From Hoeflea marina (GTDB lineage: Bacteria; Pseudomonadota; Alphaproteobacteria; Rhizobiales; Rhizobiaceae), in the NCBI RefSeq assembly GCF_003182275.1, contig NZ_QGTR01000002.1, positions 910,237-974,236 on the forward strand: 64,000 nucleotides of DNA, written 5' to 3'. The position numbers and the translations under genes are program-made. Shown here in pieces: positions 1 to 10,003 of this stretch (position 1 is its first letter; each line of letters begins with the position of its first letter). The notes beneath the pieces are model-generated. The model did not search any database, was not told the DNA's origin, and saw nothing but the letters and a program-made list of their open reading frames with translations.

Positions 1-1
1 G

Positions 2-82
2 TCCACGGTGATCCATTCGCTGGATTTCGGCGATGCCGCCAAGGTGAGGTGGAAGATCGAATCTGCCGCGGAGCTCGCCTGA
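2..82 (+). CDS. 3' end of an unidentified protein gene (partial)
   Basis: The second frame is open from the window edge to a TGA at 80-82 and gives 26 residues ending KIESAAELA. Codon choice is GC3-rich like the real genes here, and the next gene is convergent, so this is probably the C-terminus of a gene that starts upstream of the window. Too little is visible to name a family. Confidence 0.35.
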   Translation, partial: STVIHSLDFGDAAKVRWKIESAAELA

Positions 83-158
83 GCGGGTCGGCACCTGGTG
101 GACCGCGTGCCGGGCAGGGTGCCTCAGGGGTGACCCAAGGGCAATCCACGCGACCGGT

Positions 159-2720
159 TCAGTCGGCCTTGCGCCAATGGTTGGTGGAGATGAACTCCAC
201 CAGAGCCGCGGCCGGCATCGGCCGGGCAAAGTGAAAGCCCTGCAGGCTGTCGCAGCCAATGTCGCGCAGGATCTCCGCGTGCCGGGCGCTTTCCACGCCC
301 TCCGCGCAGACCTCGATGCCCTGGGACCGGCCGATCTCGACGATCGAACGGATCAGCCGCCTCTGCTGTTCGCTGTGCACGATCGGCGCCACCAGCTGGC
401 GGTCGATCTTGAGCCTGTGCGGGTTGAGCTTGAGGAGGCTGACGATCGAGGCATGGCCCGAGCCAAAATCATCGATGTCGATGTCGATTCCCATCTTCCG
501 GATGCCGTCGATGTTGACCGACATGATGTCGTCGCCATCATCGAGGAAGATCGATTCCAGCAGTTCGAACGACACGCGGCCGGGCTGTATCGGCAGTGAT
601 TTGAGGCTTTCGATCAGTCTTGAATCGCCGAGCCTGCGGGCCGACACATTGACCGAAATCTTGGGGATGCCGAGCACCATCCCGTCCCAGCCGGCCAGGT
701 CGACCAGCGCATGCTCCAGGATGGCCCGGTCGATGCTGCCGACGACGTTGAGGTCCTCGGCGACGGACAGGAACTTGTCGGGTGTGAGAAGTCCGCGTTC
801 GGGGTGATTCCAGCGCGCCAGCGCCTCCACGCCGATGACGTTGAGGCTGGTGGCGTGGAATTGCGGCTGATAGAACGGCACGAATTCGCCCCGCTCCAGA
901 CCCTTGAGGATGTCGTCGGCGCATTTCTTGCCGGCGATGACTTCCGTCTGCAGCCCGTAGGTGAAATAGGCCGCGCAATTGCGCCCGTTGCGTTTGGCGC
1001 GGTAGAGCGCGATGTCGGCATTGACCAGCAGCTGCTTCGGATCGACACTGCCGCTGGCCTTGGCTATGCCGATGCTGGCGCCGGTCCTGCATTCCTGGCC
1101 TTCCCAGCGCATCGGGCGGCTGGCGCGGCTGATGATCCGGTTGACGAGACGCTGCAGCCGGTCTTTGCGCGGCGCCGGACTCAGCACGACGATGAACTCG
1201 TCACCGCCGATCCGCGCCACCATGTCGGTGTCGCGCACGGTGGCCGTCAGCAGGTCGGCGATGTGGCACAGCATGGCGTCGCCGGCGGCGTGACCCATCG
1301 TGTCGTTGATCTGCTTGAACCGGTCGAGATCGATATGCAGCAGGGTCAGGCCATCGGACCCGGCGCCATCGCCGGTGTATTGCGACAGGGTTTCGTCGAG
1401 GCAGCGCCGGTTGGGCAGCCCGGTGAGCGAATCGTGCAGCGACGCGAATTCCATGTTGGCGCGCGCCGTTTCCAGCTCGCGGTTGCGCTCCTCGGCCAAC
1501 TGGTTGGCATGCCTGAGCGCATCGGCGCGCTGGACATCCTCGCTGATGTCCCAGTTCACGCCGAGAATGGTCTCGCGGCCGTCGGGATTGGTCACGAAGC
1601 GGCCATGGCTGCGGACATGACGGCATTCGCCAGTTGGCGTCAGCACCCGGTATTCGCAGGTGTAGTCGGCGCGGCTGGCGATGGCCGCCTGACTGATCTT
1701 CAGCGTGGCTTCTCGATCGTCTGGGTGGAGCAGCTCGCTCCAGGCGTTTGCCGGAAGGCGTTTCATCGGCTCCCCGACGCCGAACATCAGGCAGGTGCGC
1801 TCGTCCCAGACCGGCTGCAGGGTTTCGATGTCGGTTTCCCAGACACCCACCCTTGATGTCGTCAGCGCCATCTCCAGCCGCCGCGACATCGCGGCGAAAT
1901 CGAGTTCGCGCTGCTTGATGTCGGTGATGTCGGTATCTGTGCCGATGATGCGCTTGGGCTTGCCGTCCGCCTGCCATTCGACGCACCGGCCGCGGGCGAG
2001 GATCCAGATCCAGTCACCTTTCCTGGTCTTCTCCCTGTAGGTGTAGATGACCGCGTCCAGTTCGCCGGAATTCTGCTTTCGGATGGTGTCGGCTACCCGC
2101 GCCACGTCGTCGGGATGAATCAGGGTCATCCAGTCGTCATAGTCGCCGCGCACATCCTCATCCACGGGAATGCCGCGCATCCGCTTCCACGTCGAGGAAA
2201 AGAACCAGGTCGAGTCCTCGAAGTCGAAGTCCCAGACGCCCTGGCCGGCGCTGTCGAGGGCGAAGTTCCACCGCTCCAGCGCTTCCGATCTGGCCGCTTC
2301 CGCCTGCTTCTGCTTGTCGATGGCGGTGATCTGCACGGCGTAGGCCGGCATGCCGGGGCGCGGCAGGCCTGGCAGCATCGACACCGAGCCCAGCACCCAG
2401 ACCGTGCGGCCGTCACGATGCACATACCGGCGTTCTGCGGTGTAGGAGCGTTCGCGCGCGGCAAGCAGCGACAACAGCATGGTGTTGGCGTCTGCGCGAT
2501 CGTCCACATGGATGAGACGCTCGACGCCGCTGCCGATCAGTTCCGAGCGGTCATAGCCGAGCAGGTTGCACAATCCGCGACCCGCATCGATGATCTTCAG
2601 TTCGATATCGAGCAGCAGGATGCCTACCGCGGCATTGCTCATGACCGCTTCGAGAAGGCTCTCGGCCGATTGTTCGGCCGGAACGGCAAGTGACGTGCGA
2701 AGTGCGGCGGTCTTTCTCAT
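159..2720 (-). CDS. PAS-PAS-PAS-GGDEF-EAL cyclic-di-GMP signalling protein
   Basis: An 853-residue soluble protein predicted to make and/or break down cyclic di-GMP. Three PAS folds occupy about residues 22-140, 150-275 and 285-400; the last two end in PAC-like DITD/DISE segments. The GGDEF domain (about 430-590) keeps an intact ARIGGDEF near residue 505, so cyclase activity is possible. The EAL domain (about 600-850) keeps VEALARW near residue 632, DIDDFGSG and EVCAEGVES, all typical of active phosphodiesterases. No transmembrane segment or signal peptide is evident, so the input is probably cytoplasmic and sensed by the PAS domains. It starts with ATG and is transcribed alone, convergent with the partial gene at the window edge. 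Which activity dominates cannot be told from sequence. Confidence 0.93.
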   Translation of the reverse strand: MRKTAALRTSLAVPAEQSAESLLEAVMSNAAVGILLLDIELKIIDAGRGLCNLLGYDRSELIGSGVERLIHVDDRADANTMLLSLLAARERSYTAERRYVHRDGRTVWVLGSVSMLPGLPRPGMPAYAVQITAIDKQKQAEAARSEALERWNFALDSAGQGVWDFDFEDSTWFFSSTWKRMRGIPVDEDVRGDYDDWMTLIHPDDVARVADTIRKQNSGELDAVIYTYREKTRKGDWIWILARGRCVEWQADGKPKRIIGTDTDITDIKQRELDFAAMSRRLEMALTTSRVGVWETDIETLQPVWDERTCLMFGVGEPMKRLPANAWSELLHPDDREATLKISQAAIASRADYTCEYRVLTPTGECRHVRSHGRFVTNPDGRETILGVNWDISEDVQRADALRHANQLAEERNRELETARANMEFASLHDSLTGLPNRRCLDETLSQYTGDGAGSDGLTLLHIDLDRFKQINDTMGHAAGDAMLCHIADLLTATVRDTDMVARIGGDEFIVVLSPAPRKDRLQRLVNRIISRASRPMRWEGQECRTGASIGIAKASGSVDPKQLLVNADIALYRAKRNGRNCAAYFTYGLQTEVIAGKKCADDILKGLERGEFVPFYQPQFHATSLNVIGVEALARWNHPERGLLTPDKFLSVAEDLNVVGSIDRAILEHALVDLAGWDGMVLGIPKISVNVSARRLGDSRLIESLKSLPIQPGRVSFELLESIFLDDGDDIMSVNIDGIRKMGIDIDIDDFGSGHASIVSLLKLNPHRLKIDRQLVAPIVHSEQQRRLIRSIVEIGRSQGIEVCAEGVESARHAEILRDIGCDSLQGFHFARPMPAAALVEFISTNHWRKAD

Positions 2721-2875
2721 TGGCGCGAGCGTAACGTCACAATGTTAAAATTTGCCTTGCTTGCGCCCCCATGTTCTTGGGAGTGCCCAATTCTATGATG
2801 CGCCGAAGGGACCGCGGGTGGCGCCGGCTCGGGATCCGCTCCCGCTTGGATCCGGGGATGAGAAGTTCGGGCATG

Positions 2876-2911
2876 AAAAACGCCGCCGGGGGAAGGGCAT
2901 CCCCGGCGGCG
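2876..2911 (-). terminator. Rho-independent terminator after the DUF5330 gene
   Basis: A perfect 10-bp GC stem (2882-2891 pairing with 2901-2910) is followed, reading the minus strand, by a run of five T (2876-2880). It lies about 65 bp past the stop codon of the minus-strand gene at 2977-3315. Confidence 0.75.
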
Positions 2912-2976
2912 GCGTGCCGGGGCACGAAGGAATTGGGAAGGCGTGCGGAGCAGGTCTCCTGGTGAAACCGGCCGGA

Positions 2977-3315
2977 TCAGTTCTTGGCGGTCTCCGTCGC
3001 GACCGGCACCGAAGCCGTGGTGAGTTCCGCCTCGTCGCCGGAGAATTGGGAGTCGAGGAATTCATAGGCCACGCGGGCGCCCTCCTTGGCACGGACGCCG
3101 AGGGCGACGAAGGTCTTGCCTCCGGTCTCGCAGACATCCGGCTTGCGCACGCAGATCTGCTTGATGTCCTCAAAGGCGGATATGGCTGCTGCTACACTGT
3201 CGCCGACTTCCACCGGCGGCGCGCCGTCCAGCTCTGCCTGCGACTGCGGTGACAGCATCGGCAACGCGATCAGCACCAATGAGAACCAGAATGCTCCCTT
3301 GATCATGAACCACAT
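2977..3315 (-). CDS. DUF5330 family small exported protein
   Basis: A 112-residue protein beginning MWFMIKGAFWFSLVLIALP, a hydrophobic N-terminus that is either a signal anchor or a cleaved signal peptide. The mature part has two cysteines (QICVRKPDVCETGG), probably a disulfide, followed by a Ser/Thr/Val-rich tail. This pattern matches the DUF5330 family found mainly in Rhizobiales; its function is unknown. I chose the ATG at 3315 because an AGGAG lies about 10 nt upstream; the in-frame ATG at 3306 is an alternative. It is divergent from the sensor kinase at 3734, and a strong hairpin terminator follows it. Confidence 0.8.
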   Translation of the reverse strand: MWFMIKGAFWFSLVLIALPMLSPQSQAELDGAPPVEVGDSVAAAISAFEDIKQICVRKPDVCETGGKTFVALGVRAKEGARVAYEFLDSQFSGDEAELTTASVPVATETAKN

Positions 3316-3733
3316 GGGCTTGCCCTTCTCCTGTTGCCCGCCGGCTTTGCGGCGGTGACGTCCGTTTTTCGAACTTGGATTGATCCTGACATGAAAAAGC
3401 CAAGGCCGGATTTCGCCGGGCGGGCCAATTTGAGTCAAATTTGAAGACAATTTTACGGAATGCCTGAAAACACCGATTCCGTTCCTCCTGGAGGTGCCGC
3501 GCGGCCGCCGCCGACGGCATTAAGCGAAGCCGGAGTCCCGATATGACCGGGGATTTCACTATCAAAAACCGACTGTTAACCATATTGTTCGAAGGCCTGC
3601 TTCCGACCGCTGCGGGGACTTGCCAGCGGCCCTGATCCAAGCCGAGGCGGCGCTGCCTTATCCTTTCTTTAAGCTCGGAATGGCAGATTGATGGCCAAGA
3701 CAAGAACAAACTGCAGCGTGTTTGGATTCGGCA
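3316..3733. other. Divergent intergenic region, no gene seen
   Basis: About 400 bp separate the divergent DUF5330 and sensor-kinase genes. The stretch 3420-3460 is AT-rich, and there are small inverted repeats, for example CCTCC/GGAGG at 3484-3494. It presumably carries both promoters. I see no open frame with gene-like codon use and no RNA gene that I can name. Confidence 0.5.
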
Positions 3734-5587
3734 GTGAAGCGCAGCCTCAACATCATCAGCGATCTCAGGACCGGCCTCACGGAGGCCGCCGACGGCTGGC
3801 TCGTCGACGGCGCGACCGACAAGGCATCGCGCGCCGCCGCGGTGGAAGCGATGACGGCCTGCCTTGCAGCCTCCGTATGGCTGATGGCCTTCACCGTGCC
3901 CGTGCTGTTGCCCGTGTTTCCGCTTGCACTCGCCCTGTCGGCGGCGCTCGCCGCCGCGGCCCTGCCGCTGGCGGCCGCCGGACTGCTCTCGGCCACCGGC
4001 TCGGTCCGGCTTGCCGGCCATGCCTCGCTCGCGGGCGCAGCCTTCCTTCTCACCGGGCTTGCCATCGTCAGCGGCGGTACGGCCTCGCCGTTTCTTGCCC
4101 TTCTGTCTCTGCTGCCGCTGGAGGCCGTTCGGCTGTCGCGCTCCCGGTATGGCCTGGCCGCAGGTCTCGGCGCCGGCGCCGTGTCGCTGGCGGCGATCTG
4201 GGCGGGCACTGCGGCAGGCATCGGCCAGTTGCCGCTCGCCGGCTCGGGCATGAGCGCCGTGGCTGCCCTGGCCGTCTATGCCGCTGTCCGTGGTCTGATC
4301 GACTGCATGCCAGCGGCGGTGGCCGTGCCGCTGGCGCCGCCTCTGGTGGCGGTGGAGCCTGCCATCGACATTCTCGACCGGCTGCCCGGCCTTGTCACCG
4401 TGCACGGCCCCCGCGGCGAGGTCGGTCGCATCGCCGGCGCCGACCGCGCGAGCTTCCTGTCCTGGATGGGAGATCCGGCTGGCAAGGGCTATCTCAGCCG
4501 CATCCATGTCTCCGACCGCATCGGATTTCTTGAGGCCCTCGACCGTTTGCGGCTCGGCGCCGACCGCGCCGGCGTGGCCCTGCGCATGGAGCGGGCCGGA
4601 ACGGACGGCCAGACGCAGTTCGTCCATCTCGCCGTCGACCTCCTGGCCGAGCGCGATGCCGAGGGTGGCTTCTGCGGCGCCATCGCCCACAGCCGCGACG
4701 TCAGCGAGCAGATCGAATCCAGCGCCCGCGAGATTGAGGTCACGGAAATGGCGGAGACAGCCAACGCGGCCAAAACCCGCTTCCTGGCCGCCGTCAGCCA
4801 TGAATTGCGCACGCCACTCAACGCCATCATCGGATTTTCCGACATCCTGGCGCGCGAATTCTTCGGCACCTTCAATGATGAGCGCCAGCGGGAATATGTC
4901 GACCTCATCCATCAGTCCGGGCTGCATCTGCTGTCGCTGGTCACCACCATGCTGGACATGTCGAAGATCGAGGCCGGACGTTACGAGCTGTTCGCCGAGA
5001 CATTTGCAATCTCCGATGCGGTGCAGACCTGCGACGCCATGCTGGCGCTGCAGGCCTCGACCAAGGGCGTGACGCTGACCCACCGGGTGGCCCGCGGCGC
5101 CGGCGATGTCGTCGCCGACCGGCGCGCCGTGCAGCAGATCCTGATCAACCTCGTCGGCAATGCCATCAAGTTCACCGATGCCGGCGGCGTCATAACCGTG
5201 GACGCCGACCGCTGCGGTGACCGGCTGCGCCTGACCGTCAGCGACACCGGCATCGGCATTCCCGCCGACAAGCTGCTGCTCATCGGCGAACCCTTCATGC
5301 AGCTCCAGAACGATTTGGCGCGCAGCTACGAAGGCACCGGTCTCGGCCTGTCGCTGGTCAAGGGACTGGTCGACCTGCACGGAGGCACGTTCGATATCGT
5401 CAGCGCCGAAGGCGAGGGCACGACGGTGACCATCGACATGCCCGCCGACGGGTCGGGCGTACGGTCCGATGACGCAGGCGCCGGCGCGCCGGAGCCGGTG
5501 GCCTTTCCGCCGCGGTTGCCGGTTTCATCCAGGACACAGCCAGCCACGAGGAGCAAGATCCATGACGCGACAGCGCGCATTGCCTGA
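3734..5587 (+). CDS. Membrane sensor histidine kinase
   Basis: A roughly 617-residue kinase. The first 200 residues are very hydrophobic, with about five or six membrane segments. A PAS-like region follows (about 215-330), then HisKA with VSHELRTPLNAIIGF (His near residue 355) and an HATPase domain with N-box NLVGNAIKF, G1 DTGIGIPADK and G2 GTGLGLSLVKG. The H-box resembles the PleC/DivJ/PdhS group of alphaproteobacterial kinases. No receiver domain is fused and no response regulator lies next to it, so its partner is elsewhere. The start is uncertain: GTG at 3734 is used here, a TTG at 3722 is in frame, and neither has a strong ribosome site. The 3' end overlaps the next gene by 26 nt, so the two are probably co-transcribed. 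Confidence 0.9.
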   Translation: MKRSLNIISDLRTGLTEAADGWLVDGATDKASRAAAVEAMTACLAASVWLMAFTVPVLLPVFPLALALSAALAAAALPLAAAGLLSATGSVRLAGHASLAGAAFLLTGLAIVSGGTASPFLALLSLLPLEAVRLSRSRYGLAAGLGAGAVSLAAIWAGTAAGIGQLPLAGSGMSAVAALAVYAAVRGLIDCMPAAVAVPLAPPLVAVEPAIDILDRLPGLVTVHGPRGEVGRIAGADRASFLSWMGDPAGKGYLSRIHVSDRIGFLEALDRLRLGADRAGVALRMERAGTDGQTQFVHLAVDLLAERDAEGGFCGAIAHSRDVSEQIESSAREIEVTEMAETANAAKTRFLAAVSHELRTPLNAIIGFSDILAREFFGTFNDERQREYVDLIHQSGLHLLSLVTTMLDMSKIEAGRYELFAETFAISDAVQTCDAMLALQASTKGVTLTHRVARGAGDVVADRRAVQQILINLVGNAIKFTDAGGVITVDADRCGDRLRLTVSDTGIGIPADKLLLIGEPFMQLQNDLARSYEGTGLGLSLVKGLVDLHGGTFDIVSAEGEGTTVTIDMPADGSGVRSDDAGAGAPEPVAFPPRLPVSSRTQPATRSKIHDATARIA

Positions 5588-6455
5588 TCCGTATGACGAT
5601 CAGCCCCGTTTCGGCGGTCTGATGGCCGGCGTGGGCAACCTGCTGGCGGCCCACCCGTCGCTGGCCGGAGGCGCCGCGGCCTTCGCGGTGATCTTCGGCT
5701 TCGTGTCCGCCAACGCGCTCTGGTACCAGCCGGGCCGCCACCCGGCGCCGATTCTGAAAACCCGTGAAGTCAGCTCGGCGGCCGCGCCTGAGCTCTCCTC
5801 GGCGGCGCGCAAGGCGATGCAGGAGGCGCTTGCCGACATGGCTGCGCGCCAGGTCACCACCTACCGCATCACGGAGGGCGACAATGCCTCGACGGGCAGC
5901 ATTCCGGTACCGGAGATTGCCGGGCAGGACCAGCCCGAAGCGCTGACGGCAACCGGTTCCGCGCCTGCAAGAAATCCGCTTGTGGCCGACATCCAGGCCG
6001 AGCTCTCCTCCCGGGGACTGTATCCCGGAGACATCGACGGCCTTATGGGGCCGCAGAGCGCCACCGCCATCCGCGCCTATCAGAAACAGGCAGGCCTGCC
6101 GGAGACCGGCGAGCCGACCAGCGGCCTGCTGATGTCGCTGCTTGCCAGGTCAGGGACGACGGCCAAGCCCGTCGATCTGCCCAGCGCGCCACCCAAACCG
6201 GCGCTCAAGACGGATGCGCGCGCCGCGGCGCCTGTGACCATGCCAGCACCCGCGGCAACCGGGGAAAGCGAGCTGGTGCGCCGAATCCAGTCCGGTCTGA
6301 GCAACATCGCCTATGCCGACATCACCGTCGACGGCGTCGCCGGCAGCCAGACCCGCAATGCCATCCGCGCCTTCGAGAAGCACTACCGCTTGCCCGAGAC
6401 CGGCCAGCCCAACAGCAATGTGCTCAAGAAGCTGCTTGAAATTGGCGCGCTCTAG
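5562..6455 (+). CDS. Membrane-anchored protein with two peptidoglycan-binding domains
   Basis: A 297-residue protein. One membrane segment near residues 28-50 is followed by a linker and two PG_binding_1-type domains: about 142-195 (LYPGDIDGLMGPQSATAIRA) and about 230-296 (ADITVDGVAGSQTRNAIRAF), each with the typical DG-x-x-GxxTxxAIRxF pattern. No catalytic domain is present, so it probably binds cell-wall glycan at the periplasmic face of the inner membrane. The start at 5562 has GAGGAG 9 nt upstream and lies inside the end of the sensor kinase gene, which argues for translational coupling. A link between kinase signalling and the cell wall is plausible but is an inference. Confidence 0.82.
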   Translation: MTRQRALPDPYDDQPRFGGLMAGVGNLLAAHPSLAGGAAAFAVIFGFVSANALWYQPGRHPAPILKTREVSSAAAPELSSAARKAMQEALADMAARQVTTYRITEGDNASTGSIPVPEIAGQDQPEALTATGSAPARNPLVADIQAELSSRGLYPGDIDGLMGPQSATAIRAYQKQAGLPETGEPTSGLLMSLLARSGTTAKPVDLPSAPPKPALKTDARAAAPVTMPAPAATGESELVRRIQSGLSNIAYADITVDGVAGSQTRNAIRAFEKHYRLPETGQPNSNVLKKLLEIGAL

Positions 6456-6524
6456 CCGCGTGCGGGCCATCGCTCCGACTGCGGCGGCCAGCATCGGAGC
6501 GGTGACCGCAGACGGGTGCGTGCC

Positions 6525-6866
6525 GTGCGCGTGACCGCATCAATCTTCATCTCGGCGCTGCTCAGGCGGGTGTTCGCGGACGGCGGGGCGGGCGCCATCG
6601 AGCGCCGCGGCGCCGAACAGGCCGGCGCGGTCTTCGTCAGGGTGCACCACCGCGACGGCGCCGAAACGCTGCTGGCGCCGGCGCCGCAGAGTGTCTTCGA
6701 TGCCGATGCGCCCGATGACCGGATTTTCGAGCTGAGGCTGCAAAGGGTTCCGGGGCACGAAGTGTCGGATCTGCTGGTGCGTGAATTGAAGTTCGATTCC
6801 GACATCTGGATCGTGGAAATCGAAACCGAGACGCCTCAAACCTATTTGGAGATCCTCGAGCGCTGA
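6525..6866 (+). CDS. DUF1491 family protein
   Basis: A 113-residue protein beginning VRVTASIFISALLRRVF and containing GAGAIERRGAEQAGAVFVRV and a C-terminal DSDIWIVEIE. This is the profile of DUF1491, a small cytoplasmic alphaproteobacterial family of unknown function. I use the GTG at 6525 because family members begin with a short Met-Arg-hydrophobic segment; GTG codons at 6516 and 6531 are alternatives. It follows the peptidoglycan-binding gene by about 70 bp on the same strand. Its 3' end overlaps the convergent DUF2336 gene by 25 nt. Confidence 0.8.
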   Translation: MRVTASIFISALLRRVFADGGAGAIERRGAEQAGAVFVRVHHRDGAETLLAPAPQSVFDADAPDDRIFELRLQRVPGHEVSDLLVRELKFDSDIWIVEIETETPQTYLEILER

Positions 6867-8017
6867 CCGGGCCGCTGGTCGGGCCGCTCGGCGTCCTGAT
6901 CGTGCAAGCGAGGGACGAGTCGGCCTTCGGGCCGGCGGTCGCGGTCGGGCCTTGTCTCGACCAGCACTGGCACATGCACCGGGCTGGCGCTGGTGTAGCG
7001 GTCGGCGCGCAGCCAGGCATCGAGGCGGGCGGCGCATTCGTCTCGGTCAAGCCCCGCAAGCAGCCTTGCTGCGCGGGTGGTGCCGCCCGAGGCTTCGGCC
7101 AGCGGCGGGAAATGAGCCTCCAGCGCCGCGCGGCCAACGGTCTCGTCGACGCCCAGCGCCACCAGCGTGGCGGCCAGCTGGCGGCCGGAGATGTCGAGCA
7201 TGATCCGTTCCGCCAACGCGAAGCTCGACGCCATCGCGTCGGCCAGTGCCGTGGCGAACCATTCGGTCTGGTCAGGCTTGGCAAAGCGCGCCAGTCGCCC
7301 GGCATGGGCGGCCGACAGACGCGGGGAGACCGGAGCCGGGAGGCGGGCGGCATCCGCTTCCGTCGCCGCCCTGGCGGCCGGACGGCGCAAGACCATCTGC
7401 CTGAGTTCGTCGCGCAGCGCATCGGAGGACTGCCGGGCGGTGTCGGAAACTTCGTCATACATCGGCGGCGTGGCGGCAGTCTCGCGTCGGGCGGAGACCG
7501 GATCGGGATTCCGGGCGGTGTCCGGGTCCTGCGGTGGTCGCGAAGCCGCCGGCAGTTGCTCCCCGATGAGCCCCCGCAGTTGCAGCACCCGGTTGACCGA
7601 AGGTTCGTCCAACGCCCTGAGCGCCACCAGCCCGGCTGCCGAGAGATCGGCGCGGCGGGCCGCGACCCGGGCGTGGCTTGCGCCATGCCGGGCGATGGCG
7701 CGGGCGAGCAATGCCTCGGAGAGATGCGGCGAGTGAGCAATGAACGGCGCGGCGATCTCGATGGGCTGCAGCGTCAGCATCTCGGCGACATCGGCCGGCA
7801 CGGTGGCAAGTCGCGACAAGGCGGCGGATGCGGTGCGGCGGGCTTCCGGGGTGGCCGCCTCGAAAAGCGGCAGGAACAGCTGGGCGAACTGCCTCAGGTC
7901 CCGGCGTCCGGGGCGGGCAAGGCACTCGAAGCCGGAGATGCTGGCCATGAGGACGACGTCCGTGCGCTGTCGCTGATCGGGCTTTTCAAGGTCGCGAAAA
8001 CGATTGGACACGGACAC
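6842..8017 (-). CDS. DUF2336 domain-containing protein
   Basis: A 391-residue, Ala/Arg-rich helical protein with repeated patterns such as PADVAEMLTLQPIEIAAPFI, HSPHLSEALLARAIA and DEPSVNRVLQLRG, typical of the HEAT-like repeats in DUF2336, a family common in Rhizobiales and Caulobacterales with no settled function. No signal peptide or membrane segment is seen. Translation appears to start at a GTG (8015-8017); a second GTG follows two codons later. The gene is monocistronic and convergent with the DUF1491 gene. Confidence 0.8.
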   Translation of the reverse strand: MSVSNRFRDLEKPDQRQRTDVVLMASISGFECLARPGRRDLRQFAQLFLPLFEAATPEARRTASAALSRLATVPADVAEMLTLQPIEIAAPFIAHSPHLSEALLARAIARHGASHARVAARRADLSAAGLVALRALDEPSVNRVLQLRGLIGEQLPAASRPPQDPDTARNPDPVSARRETAATPPMYDEVSDTARQSSDALRDELRQMVLRRPAARAATEADAARLPAPVSPRLSAAHAGRLARFAKPDQTEWFATALADAMASSFALAERIMLDISGRQLAATLVALGVDETVGRAALEAHFPPLAEASGGTTRAARLLAGLDRDECAARLDAWLRADRYTSASPVHVPVLVETRPDRDRRPEGRLVPRLHDQDAERPDQRPGQRSRISK

Positions 8018-8159
8018 ACCTACTCATACTCACAAAGACTATCTGTCAATTTATCGCAAAATAATTAGCAAGCTGTTAACTATCTGATGGCTTGATGCGG
8101 ACTGTCTCTGGGTTTGAAATGTGGTGCGTACGTCCCGTTCGATGAATGTGGAAAGAGCA

Positions 8160-8420
8160 ATGACCAACATCATACCGTTCGTTCCGGCCCCGGGCCGGAA
8201 AGCGCCCCGCGGCGGCGCAACCGAAATGACCGCGACAGTGCTGTTTTTCACCGGCGTGCGCTATGAACGGCGTCCAGAGCCCGCGGCTGCGCCGGAGGTC
8301 CGGATGCTCGCCGGCCCGCCGCGCCAGCTCGCGGTTACCCACAAGCCGGGCAATGCGGCGGGCACGGGCATCCCGTTCCACGATGACACATCGCCGATGG
8401 GCCGCGGTCACCGTCGCTGA
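8160..8420 (+). CDS. Small conserved hypothetical protein
   Basis: An 86-residue protein beginning MTNIIPFVPAPGRKAPRGG, with a central TATVLFFTGVRYERR and a basic, Pro-rich remainder. Short proteins with this NIIPF start and FFTGVRYER core occur in rhizobia, but I know of no assigned function. I chose the ATG at 8160 over an upstream in-frame GTG (8121) because GGAAAGAG precedes it at good spacing. It is divergent from the DUF2336 gene across about 140 bp of AT-richer sequence. Confidence 0.65.
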   Translation: MTNIIPFVPAPGRKAPRGGATEMTATVLFFTGVRYERRPEPAAAPEVRMLAGPPRQLAVTHKPGNAAGTGIPFHDDTSPMGRGHRR

Positions 8421-8549
8421 GCGGGTCGGCCGTGGCGGCCGACAGGGAGCCCGACCTGCGCCGGTCCTTTGTGCATGGGGGAGGCGGCATTCCCGCCCGC
8501 CATTGCCGCCCGCTGGCTCGGGCTACCGATCCTCCTGAAACACACCGCG

Positions 8550-9824
8550 CTATTTCAGCTTGTGCATCGCCAGCATCCGCATCACCGCGTTCTCATAATA
8601 GGTTTCGGTGATCCCCTTGCGGACCTTGCGCAGGAAATACTTCTCGAACGCCACCTTGGCCAGATGCACCCACATGCCTTCGCTGGCCCAGTTGATGTTG
8701 CGCGGCGGGTTCTGCGGCTGCGCCAGGAAGGCCACGCCGCGGTCGCCGAAATCGGCGAGGCAGAACGCGTTCCATGTGGCCTCGTCCGCAGGTTCGCGGC
8801 CCGCAATCAGCGCCTCGATGTTCCTGGCCGTTGCCGCCACCATGCTTTCGATCATATAGCCGGTCTTCGGCACGCCGGTGGGGACCGGAGTCTTTTCCAG
8901 CGGCGCAATCGCGATGCAGACGCCGACGGCGAAGATGTTGGGATAGGCCGGGTTGCGCTGGTGCTTGTCGACGAGAATGAAGCCGCGCGGATTGACCAGG
9001 CCCTCGATGTCGCGGACGGCGGCGATGCCGCGAAACGCGGGCAGCATCATCGAATATTTGAAGCCGAGCTGGTGCTTCTGTTTCTCGGTGCCGTCGTCAT
9101 TGAGTTCGGACACGGTCATGAGCCCGTTTTCGACCTTCTCCACCCTGGCATTGGTGATCCAGCGCACGCTGCGGTCGCGCAGCTCGTGCTCGAGCATGCC
9201 CTTGGTGTCACCAACGCCGCCAAGCCCGAGATGGCCGACATAGGGTTCGGCGGTGACGAAGGTCATCGGCACGCGGTCGCGGATCTTGCGCGACCGCAGT
9301 TCGCGCTCCATGATCATGGCATATTCATAGGCAGGGCCATAGCAGGAGGCACCCTGGACTGCGCCGACGACGATCGGGCCGGGGTCGGCGCAGAAAGCCT
9401 CGAAGGCGACATTGGCCCGTTCGGCGTGCTCGACGGTGCAGACCGACTGGGTGAAGCCGTCGGGGCCGAGCCCCTCGATCTCGTCGAAGGCGAGGTCGGG
9501 TCCTGTGGCGATGACCAGATAATCGTAGGTGACGGAGCTGCCGTCGTCGAGTTCGATGCGGCTGTCGGCCGGATTGAGCCGCCTGGCGCCCGACAGGATG
9601 AGCTCGACGCCGTGCCTGGCCATCAGGGGCTTGAGCTCGATGGTGATGTCGGACTTCTTGCGCCAGCCGACACCGACCCAGGGATTGGACGGGGTGAACT
9701 GAAAGGTCTCGGTCTTGCTGACGAGCACGATCCGGTGGCTCTTGCCCAGGCTGTTCCTGAGGTCGAAGACCATCGAGATTCCACCCAGGCCGGCGCCGAG
9801 GACAACTATGGTTGCTTTTTTCAT
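8550..9824 (-). CDS. Sulfide:quinone reductase-like FAD oxidoreductase
   Basis: A 424-residue flavoprotein of the SQR / flavocytochrome c sulfide dehydrogenase type. The N-terminal Rossmann motif VVLGAGLGGISM binds FAD; TPSNPWVGVGWRK, a second dinucleotide-fold strand (YDYLVIATGPDL) and NIFAVGVCIAIAP follow in the usual order. Cysteines occur in GASCYGP (about residue 190) and GVCIAIAP (about 340), the regions where SQRs carry redox-active cysteines. The probable role is membrane-peripheral transfer of electrons from sulfide or polysulfide to quinone. The ATG at 9824 has AGGGAGA upstream, so the 17-codon longer frame is not needed. It is monocistronic. A general NADH dehydrogenase-like role cannot be excluded. 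Confidence 0.85.
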   Translation of the reverse strand: MKKATIVVLGAGLGGISMVFDLRNSLGKSHRIVLVSKTETFQFTPSNPWVGVGWRKKSDITIELKPLMARHGVELILSGARRLNPADSRIELDDGSSVTYDYLVIATGPDLAFDEIEGLGPDGFTQSVCTVEHAERANVAFEAFCADPGPIVVGAVQGASCYGPAYEYAMIMERELRSRKIRDRVPMTFVTAEPYVGHLGLGGVGDTKGMLEHELRDRSVRWITNARVEKVENGLMTVSELNDDGTEKQKHQLGFKYSMMLPAFRGIAAVRDIEGLVNPRGFILVDKHQRNPAYPNIFAVGVCIAIAPLEKTPVPTGVPKTGYMIESMVAATARNIEALIAGREPADEATWNAFCLADFGDRGVAFLAQPQNPPRNINWASEGMWVHLAKVAFEKYFLRKVRKGITETYYENAVMRMLAMHKLK

Positions 9825-9952
9825 GCGCTGTTCTCCCTGAACGGCCGGAGACCGAGAAACCCCGGCAAGACACATATTAAATTTTATATATAGCAGGAAA
9901 ACAAAAGCCGGCCTTGATTGAAATCAATGGCGGCGGGCGCGGGAGACAACGA

Positions 9953-9981
9953 AAAAGGGGCACGCCGGCGGCGTGCCCCTT
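9953..9981 (-). terminator. Rho-independent terminator after the small secreted protein gene
   Basis: A stem reading AAGGGGCACGCCG and its complement CGGCGTGCCCCTT forms a 13-bp hairpin, followed on the minus strand by a T run. It sits just past the stop codon of the gene at 10004-10198. Confidence 0.8.
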
Positions 9982-10003
9982 GGGGAGAGGTCTTGCGCGG
10001 CGC